Shown here in pieces: positions 37,315-42,013 of a stretch of 42,013 nucleotides of DNA (position 1 is the stretch's first letter; each line of letters begins with the position of its first letter). The stretch is taken from positions 1 through 42,013 of the forward strand of contig NZ_BNBS01000072.1 in assembly GCF_014656075.1 (NCBI RefSeq), read 5' to 3'. The position numbers and the translations under genes are program-made. Source of the stretch: Streptomyces hydrogenans. Its GTDB lineage: Bacteria > Actinomycetota > Actinomycetes > Streptomycetales > Streptomycetaceae. The notes under the pieces were generated by a model. That model saw only the letters and a list, made by a program, of their open reading frames with translations, was not told the origin of the DNA and made no database searches.

Positions 37315-37512
37315 ATGTCCAGCCTTTTCGTCGTGCTGCTCGTCACCGCACTGGTCCTTATCCTTGCCCTGCTGACTGCTGTCGGCGCGGGCAAACTCGC
37401 CCGTCTTGATGGCGCCTCGTACCCTGCTGCTTTGACCCGGGCCGCCGTTGCCTTCGCCGGCACGCTGACGCTCGCGGCCGCAATCACCGCAGCGCTGTCC
37501 GTGGTGCTGTGA
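37315..37512 (+). CDS. Small two-helix membrane protein
   Basis: 65 aa from ATG 37315 (GGGAG 8-12 nt upstream). Two hydrophobic helices (about 3-25 and 41-64) are joined by a short basic loop GAGKLARLDGASYPAALTRA. It starts 91 bp from the divergent HTH/NTPase start and its stop overlaps the next start (GTGA), so it heads a probable operon with a 58-aa ORF and perhaps the kinase gene. The size and hydropathy recall small spread or membrane proteins carried by Streptomyces plasmids and integrative elements, but no family can be assigned. Confidence 0.7.
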   Translation: MSSLFVVLLVTALVLILALLTAVGAGKLARLDGASYPAALTRAAVAFAGTLTLAAAITAALSVVL

Positions 37513-37685
37513 AACCCGGCCGCCGCCGTGTGCCGTCGGTCTTCACGGTCGACGGCCACCCCTACGCGGCCCGGATGCGGACCGGCGTCGACCCCATTTC
37601 AAACCCGCTGGACCCTGCGCTGAGAACTGCCCTGAACGCCTTCGACATCACCTTCGACGGCCGGCTCTCCGCAGCCCGTCAGTAA
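37509..37685 (+). CDS. 58-residue ORF translationally coupled to the small membrane protein
   Basis: GTG 37509 overlaps the TGA of the preceding gene and runs to TAA 37685. The product starts MKPGRRRVPSVFTVDGHPYA, contains ARMRTGVDPISNPLDPAL and ends RLSAARQ. It is soluble, basic at the N-terminus and not recognised. The 4-nt overlap and the change from a membrane to a soluble product support a real gene. 163 bp separate it from the kinase start, with TTGACA at 37714-37719 as possible -35 element of a separate kinase promoter. Confidence 0.55.
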   Translation: MKPGRRRVPSVFTVDGHPYAARMRTGVDPISNPLDPALRTALNAFDITFDGRLSAARQ

Positions 37686-37848
37686 CCCCAACCACCCTCG
37701 TTACACCGTTCGATTGACAGACCCGCTCCGGGCCCAACGGAACCGGGCGTCCGCTGATTTGGCTGTCCCCGCTCGTCGAGTCCGGGTCGTACGGGACAAT
37801 CGCCCGGCGGGCACGGCGCCCGGGCAGGCACGACGCACGGGCGGGACG

Positions 37849-40614
37849 ATGCAAGAGGTACGGGAACTGCTGGCCGAGTACGGCCAGGTCCACAGCGACG
37901 AGCTGCCGGAGGCGGACCGCCACCGGCTCCTGGTCGACGTGGTGGCGGCGCTGATCCGGCGTACCGATCCCGATGCGACGCTCGTCTACCGCTCGCCCTA
38001 CGAGCCGGCCGTGTTCTTCGAGCTCGACGGACGCGACTACGCGATCACGGTAACGACCGCAGTGGGAGAGGAGGCAGCGACCGCGGCCCGCGTCGCGGTG
38101 ACCGCCCGAGAGCGAGAACTCGGGGCGGGAGTGCGATGGGTCCTGATTTGCGCGAGGGCCGCAGGCCAGGAGATCGGAGCCGAGGTCAGCGCCGTCCTGC
38201 GGACGCAGGGCGTCCTCCTGGACCGGAACCATCTCGAGGCCGCCGTCTGCGACCTCGCCCCGCTCACCGCCTTGATCCGCTCGGCCTTCCGGCCGCCACG
38301 GCCACCGCACACCCCGCTGCACGAGCTCCTGCTGCACGAGCCCGCAGAGCCTGCCCCCGTGCTGGCCCTGGCGGCCCGCCCGTCCGGAACGTCGAGCGTG
38401 CCGTCCCGGACGCCGGAGGGGATCGACCTCTGCGTCGTCCTGACCGGCGAGTACTGGCCGGTGCGCCCGTCCGGGATGGCCTGGGAGTCCGCCGAGCGCG
38501 CGCTGATCACCACCGAGGTGGGTGTCGCGGAAGTGGACCTGCAGCGGGGCGGGACCAGATGGCGGCTGCCCCTGCCCGGCGTCCACGGCGATGCGGCGGT
38601 GCCGGCGGACGGCTCGGTGTGGGTGCTGTGCGGGCCGGCCGTGGTGAGATGGCGCGACGGCGAGCTGCGGGCGGTCGGCGGCGGATTCGAGGCGAACGCC
38701 AGCCTGCTGCTCGGCCCCGACTCCAGCGTGTGGGTCCTGTCCGGGTCCGGAGCGACGCTCGGCACCCGAACCGGCTCGACCCTGGCGCTCACGCGGCTCG
38801 ACGAGCAGGTGGGCGACCAGCAGCGCTTCGCCCTCGACTTCGACGCGGCGGTCCGCTCGGCCGCCTGGCTCGGCGAGCGTCGCTTCCTCCTCGCCGCCGG
38901 CGGACACAGCGCCGTCGTCGACCTCGCCGTCAGCACCAGCGCCGGAACACGTGAGGACTGGATGCTCACTCCGGTGTCCTACCCGGGACATCTCGCGCGC
39001 AGCGGCGGCGACACCGTGCTGGCGGCAGGACGGGCTGGCTCCGGCGTCGGCGTGGAACTGCACGCCCTCGACACGGCCGGCCGCACCAGCGACCCGGTCG
39101 CCGAGGTACAGCTCGGCGACGTCCTCGGGCTCGTTCAGAACCCGGCAGGCGGCCCCGCGTACCTGCTGGGGGTGCGGGCGACGAACGACACCGACGCCGT
39201 CCACCCCGTACTGGTAAAGGTCACCGGTCACGCGGCCGCCGCCTCGTCGGCTGGCCCGGACCCCGAGCCGCCGTCCGCCGACGCCTACGCCGAGGTGCGC
39301 CGCCTGGCCGCCGGCGTCAGGAGCGACTACGCGCTGGAGAAGTTCCCGCTGCCGGACGGCAACGGCGGCATGGGCATCGTCCACGAGGCCGTGCACAAGG
39401 CGACCCGGACCGTTGTCGCCTTCAAGAAGCCCCGTTCGCTGCGCGAGAACCTGACCGCGCGGATGCTACGCGAGATCGAGGTGGCGCAGAAGCTCGGCAC
39501 CAACCGCCACGTGATGCCGGTCCTCGACTTCAGCCCACGCGCCGAGTGGTTCGTCATGCCGATGGCCCAGAACACCGCCGAACGCCTGCAGCCTGAGCTG
39601 CAGCGCGACCCGACCGCCCTGCGGGCCCTGGTCGACGCGGTCGCCTCCGCCCTGGCCGACGCCCACCACATGGACTACCTGCACCGCGACATCAAGCCCG
39701 CCAACATCCTGTTCCTCGACGACCGCTGGGTCCTCGGAGACTGGGGCATCGTGCGCCGTCCCCGCGGACAGACCACCAACCCCAACCGCACCGGCACCAA
39801 GATCGGAACCATCGAGTTCGGCGCCCCCGAGCTGTCTGTCGACCCGCACAATGCCTCGCCCGCCAGCGACATCTACAGCCTGGGCAAGGTCATCGGCTGG
39901 CTGCTCACCGGCCTTACCCCGGAGGTGAACGTGCCGCTGCTGCCCCCCGGGCCCTGGCGAGGTGTCGTCCGCAGGTGCACCTACCGCGACCCGCGACAGC
40001 GGCCGCAGACGATCGCCGACTTCCTCGACCTGGTCGAGCAGGAGACCACACCGCAGATCGGCCTGCCCGTCGCACGGGCCCACCAACTTCTGGCGGCCGC
40101 CCAGGACGGGGACACCGACGCCGCCCGCCGGCTGCTGGCCCTGGTCGCCGACCACAACGGCGACTACGAGCTCTACCTGGACGTCCTGCCCGGCCTGGAC
40201 ATGGAGACGATTGCCCCGCTCCTGCTGGACCACCCCGAGCAGACCCGCACCCTGGTGGAGGCAATGACCGGGCACGTCCAGGGCGACGGAACCGGCTGGC
40301 CGCACTACAACGAATGCAAGCGGGCCATCGCCTGGCTTCGCGGCGTCGCCCGCCGCGCCGCCGAGGACCAGCAGTGGGACCTCTTGGAAGAGGCCGCCCG
40401 TGGCATGTGCACCTGGGACGAGGCCTCCAACGAGTTCGACCAGCAGATCGAGAACCGCAAATGGCTGCGCAGACTGCGCGGCCAAGCCGCCCGGATCGTC
40501 GCCGGCGTACTGCGAGACCACCCCGACAGCGCCCGCTCGTACTACGAACTCGCGGGCGAACGCGCCGTGGACATGGCCATCCGCAACGCCGTCAACCAGG
40601 CGATTGGCTACTGA
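37849..40614 (+). CDS. Large multidomain Ser/Thr protein kinase with DWG motif
   Basis: 921 aa from ATG 37849 (GGCGGGA just upstream); the frame is open to 37714 but that part is Arg-rich and unlikely. Residues 1-150 form an unrecognised alpha/beta domain (LVYRSPYEPAVFFELDGRDYAITV). About 190-450 is beta-rich with repeated GSVWVLCGP/SSVWVLSGS elements, possibly a beta-propeller. The kinase domain spans about 495-780: glycine loop GNGGMGIVHEA (504-514), Lys526/527 in VVAFKKP, catalytic HRDIKPANI (612-620) with Asp614, LGDWGIV (Asp631-Trp632-Gly633 in place of DFG) and FGAPEL. The rest is helical. No membrane segment, so cytoplasmic. With the divergent HTH/NTPase protein it may form a signalling or defence module; that is inference. 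Confidence 0.85.
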   Translation: MQEVRELLAEYGQVHSDELPEADRHRLLVDVVAALIRRTDPDATLVYRSPYEPAVFFELDGRDYAITVTTAVGEEAATAARVAVTARERELGAGVRWVLICARAAGQEIGAEVSAVLRTQGVLLDRNHLEAAVCDLAPLTALIRSAFRPPRPPHTPLHELLLHEPAEPAPVLALAARPSGTSSVPSRTPEGIDLCVVLTGEYWPVRPSGMAWESAERALITTEVGVAEVDLQRGGTRWRLPLPGVHGDAAVPADGSVWVLCGPAVVRWRDGELRAVGGGFEANASLLLGPDSSVWVLSGSGATLGTRTGSTLALTRLDEQVGDQQRFALDFDAAVRSAAWLGERRFLLAAGGHSAVVDLAVSTSAGTREDWMLTPVSYPGHLARSGGDTVLAAGRAGSGVGVELHALDTAGRTSDPVAEVQLGDVLGLVQNPAGGPAYLLGVRATNDTDAVHPVLVKVTGHAAAASSAGPDPEPPSADAYAEVRRLAAGVRSDYALEKFPLPDGNGGMGIVHEAVHKATRTVVAFKKPRSLRENLTARMLREIEVAQKLGTNRHVMPVLDFSPRAEWFVMPMAQNTAERLQPELQRDPTALRALVDAVASALADAHHMDYLHRDIKPANILFLDDRWVLGDWGIVRRPRGQTTNPNRTGTKIGTIEFGAPELSVDPHNASPASDIYSLGKVIGWLLTGLTPEVNVPLLPPGPWRGVVRRCTYRDPRQRPQTIADFLDLVEQETTPQIGLPVARAHQLLAAAQDGDTDAARRLLALVADHNGDYELYLDVLPGLDMETIAPLLLDHPEQTRTLVEAMTGHVQGDGTGWPHYNECKRAIAWLRGVARRAAEDQQWDLLEEAARGMCTWDEASNEFDQQIENRKWLRRLRGQAARIVAGVLRDHPDSARSYYELAGERAVDMAIRNAVNQAIGY

Positions 40615-40687
40615 CCACACCCCCACGCGGCCGGACCCTCACCCTGACCATCGCCGCTTGCCTGTACACACTGATCGGTCTGACCGG

Positions 40688-41297
40688 CCCCGCACTGCTC
40701 AACGGCCTCCTGCGGCAACTGCTGCGCGAGAAGGAGGGCCGGAACGGCGAGCCTTCGGCGTGTGTGATCGACGCGCAGAGCGTCAAGACCTCCACCAGCG
40801 TTCCGGCCTCGAGCCAGGGCATCGATGCCGGCAAGAAGATCGTCGGTCGGAAGCGGAGCATCGTCACTGACACGCTCGGACTCCTCCTCGCCGTACTGGT
40901 CACCGCGGCAGGCGTGCAGGACTCGGTGGCCGGCACCACGCTGCTCGACCAGGTCGCCGCCGACCACCCCCGGGTCCGCAAGGTGTGGGTCGACGGCGGC
41001 TACCGACAGCACCTCGTCGAGCATGCCGCCACCCTCGGCATCAACATGGAGATCACCACCCGCAAGCCCGGGACCAGGGGTTTCACTCCGATCCCGAAGC
41101 GGTGGACGGTGAAAAGGACCTACGGCTGGCTCATGCTCCACCGGCGCCTGGCCCGCGACTACGAAACCCTGCCCACCCGCTCCGAAGCCATGATCCACCT
41201 CGCGATGACCGGCCTCACGGCCCGCCGCCTCACCAGCGAGAACACCATCTCCTGGCGCGACCCGAAGAACACCACAGAACACCCCATCAAGGGATGA
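40688..41297 (+). pseudogene. IS5-family transposase, N-terminus missing and catalytic Glu changed
   Basis: The reading frame from about 40688 (NGLLRQLLREKEGRNGEPSA) to the stop at 41297 is the C-terminal two-thirds of an IS5-type DDE transposase: first Asp in CVIDAQSVKTS, GKKIVGRKRSIVTDTLGLLL, second Asp in VWVDGGYRQH, and RTYGWLMLHRRLARDYETLP. The N-terminal helix-turn-helix part (about 100 residues) is missing; upstream sequence belongs to the kinase end. The position expected for the catalytic Glu (VERTYGWL) is Lys (AAA, 41112-41114). So it is a dead remnant. It begins about 75 bp after the kinase stop. Confidence 0.85.
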
Positions 41298-41318
41298 AAA
41301 ATCGGGCGAAAACGACCT

Positions 41319-41430
41319 CTACCAAAGGCGTTGGACGTGTCGGTGGGTGATGAGGCAGGTGGCGAGGCCGAGGAAGGCTTCGTGGATGTCGTCGCGTCGT
41401 TCCCAGCGAACGCGCAGACGCCGGAAGCCA
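41319..41430 (-). pseudogene. C-terminal fragment of a second IS5-type transposase
   Basis: 37 codons ending at TAG 41319 read GFRRLRVRWERRDDIHEAF, then LGLATCLITHRHVQRLW: the standard end of another IS5-group transposase. Everything upstream is gone. It meets the other IS5 remnant tail to tail with 21 bp between the stops; that spacer, GAAAAATCGGGCGAAAACGA, looks like an IS end. Confidence 0.75.
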
Positions 41431-41440
41431 CGACCGCAGG

Positions 41441-41711
41441 GGCCTCCAAGCCCGGAGAGAGCGCTGTCGGCCCCTGAAGGCTTGCGACCTCACGCCCATG
41501 GGACGGGCTCGGTCTCACCGACCCACCTGTTGGTCCTGGAGAGGTCCTGGTAGGAGCCGCGATAGCCGATCGAGCGGAGCACCAACAGCGCGAGGTAGTG
41601 GCGGGTCAGGAGCCAGGCGTCGGTGACCAGTCCTTTGACCCCGTAGACGGGCTCTTGTGTCTCCTTGGGATGCACAAGAGGGTCTGATGCAGCGTTGGGT
41701 GACAGGTTTAG
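41441..41711. other. Unrecognised sequence between IS remnants
   Basis: A 61-codon minus-strand frame (41490-41675) reads GLVTDAWLLTRHYLALLVLRS and GYRGSYQDLSRTNRWVGETEP; it looks protein-like and may be another transposon-derived piece, but I cannot name it. Confidence 0.3.
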
Positions 41712-42013
41712 TCACGCGGCCTGTAGGGCCGGTGTGGTCATGACGGTCTCGTATTCGACGGGGGTCAGCCGGCCGAGGGCGGCTTGTCTGCGGCGTCGGT
41801 GGTAGGTCCGTTCGATCCAGGTCACGATCGCGATCCGCAGTTCCTCGCGGGTGGACCAGGTGCGTCGGTCGAGGACGTTCTTCTGCAGCAGGCTGAAGAA
41901 GGACTCCATGGCCGCGTTGTCGCCGGCCGCCCCGACTCTTCCTATGGAGCCGACCATCTGGTGGCGGCCGAGGGCCCGGACGAGTTTCCGGGAGCGAAAT
42001 TGCGATCCTCTGT
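41712..42013 (-). CDS. IS3-family transposase OrfB (integrase core), cut by the window edge
   Basis: The last 100 codons are visible, frame open at 42011. RGSQFRSRKLVRALGRHQ is followed by GSIGRVGAAGDNAAMESFFS with the third catalytic residue Glu in NAAMESFF, then LLQKNVLDRRTWSTREELR, IERTYHRRRRQAALGRLTPVEYE. These are the C-terminal blocks of IS3-type OrfB/rve transposases; the two Asp residues lie outside. The visible part has no frameshift, so the copy may be intact to the right. Confidence 0.88.
   Translation of the reverse strand, partial: RGSQFRSRKLVRALGRHQMVGSIGRVGAAGDNAAMESFFSLLQKNVLDRRTWSTREELRIAIVTWIERTYHRRRRQAALGRLTPVEYETVMTTPALQAA

Overview
The window looks like chromosomal DNA of a Streptomyces or a very close relative. 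Base composition is strongly G+C rich with G/C in third codon positions, and GTG/TTG starts and 4-nt stop/start overlaps are common. The gene content fits too: a conservon-type sensor kinase, an R61-type DD-peptidase, SlpD/E-like tripeptidyl peptidases, a bldA-type TTA codon and Streptomyces-type IS5/IS3 remnants. All calls were made by reading the sequence; no database search was run.

Layout. 1-1527: 5' part of a conservon (CvnA-like) histidine kinase running off the left edge. 2066-4498: two overlapping AlkB-like 2OG-Fe(II) oxygenase genes and a small NYN/PIN-type nuclease gene. 4595-9807: secreted DD-peptidase, secreted alpha/beta-hydrolase peptidase, MscS-type channel, GNAT acetyltransferase and a tiny Gly/Cys-rich membrane protein. 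9982-13712: four-gene minus-strand operon of ABC-2 exporter ATPase, permease, sensor kinase and LuxR-type regulator. 13894-14367: an IlvN-like ACT protein behind a 15-residue leader peptide and an attenuator hairpin.

14695-28673 holds a mannan/mannose utilisation locus. Secreted GH5 mannanase (14773) cuts mannan outside the cell. A lipoprotein binding protein (19359) and two permeases (17389, 18264) import the oligosaccharides. Cytoplasmic GH2 beta-mannosidase (20960) releases mannose. A ROK kinase (27628) and mannose-6-phosphate isomerase (25790) take it to fructose-6-phosphate. No transporter ATPase is encoded here, so a shared one (MsiK type) is inferred. Two paralogous LacI regulators (16273, 23374) sit inside the locus. 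Two palindrome types recur at logical places: GACAACGTTGTC (mannanase and kinase promoters, plus one exact copy inside the mannosidase gene) and TGAACCGGTTCA-like sites (both sides of the divergent binding-protein/mannosidase promoter region).

28911-33728: small secreted protein, ricin-type lectin, the first codons of a lost AraC regulator, a divergent SDR/LysR pair and a membrane metallophosphoesterase. 33892-34327 is a scrambled junction: an MBL-hydrolase gene without its 5' part, joined to short copies of sequences that elsewhere flank the metallophosphoesterase gene. From there to the right edge the DNA looks accessory: a 957-aa HTH + P-loop + TPR/Sel1-like protein with a TTA codon, divergent from two tiny coupled ORFs and a large atypical Ser/Thr kinase (DWG in place of DFG), then decayed IS5 and IS3 pieces. 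This divergent module is the best candidate for an undescribed system. The best regulatory finds are the mannan operators, the ACT-gene attenuator and an array of structurally similar hairpins between the ROK kinase and manA genes.
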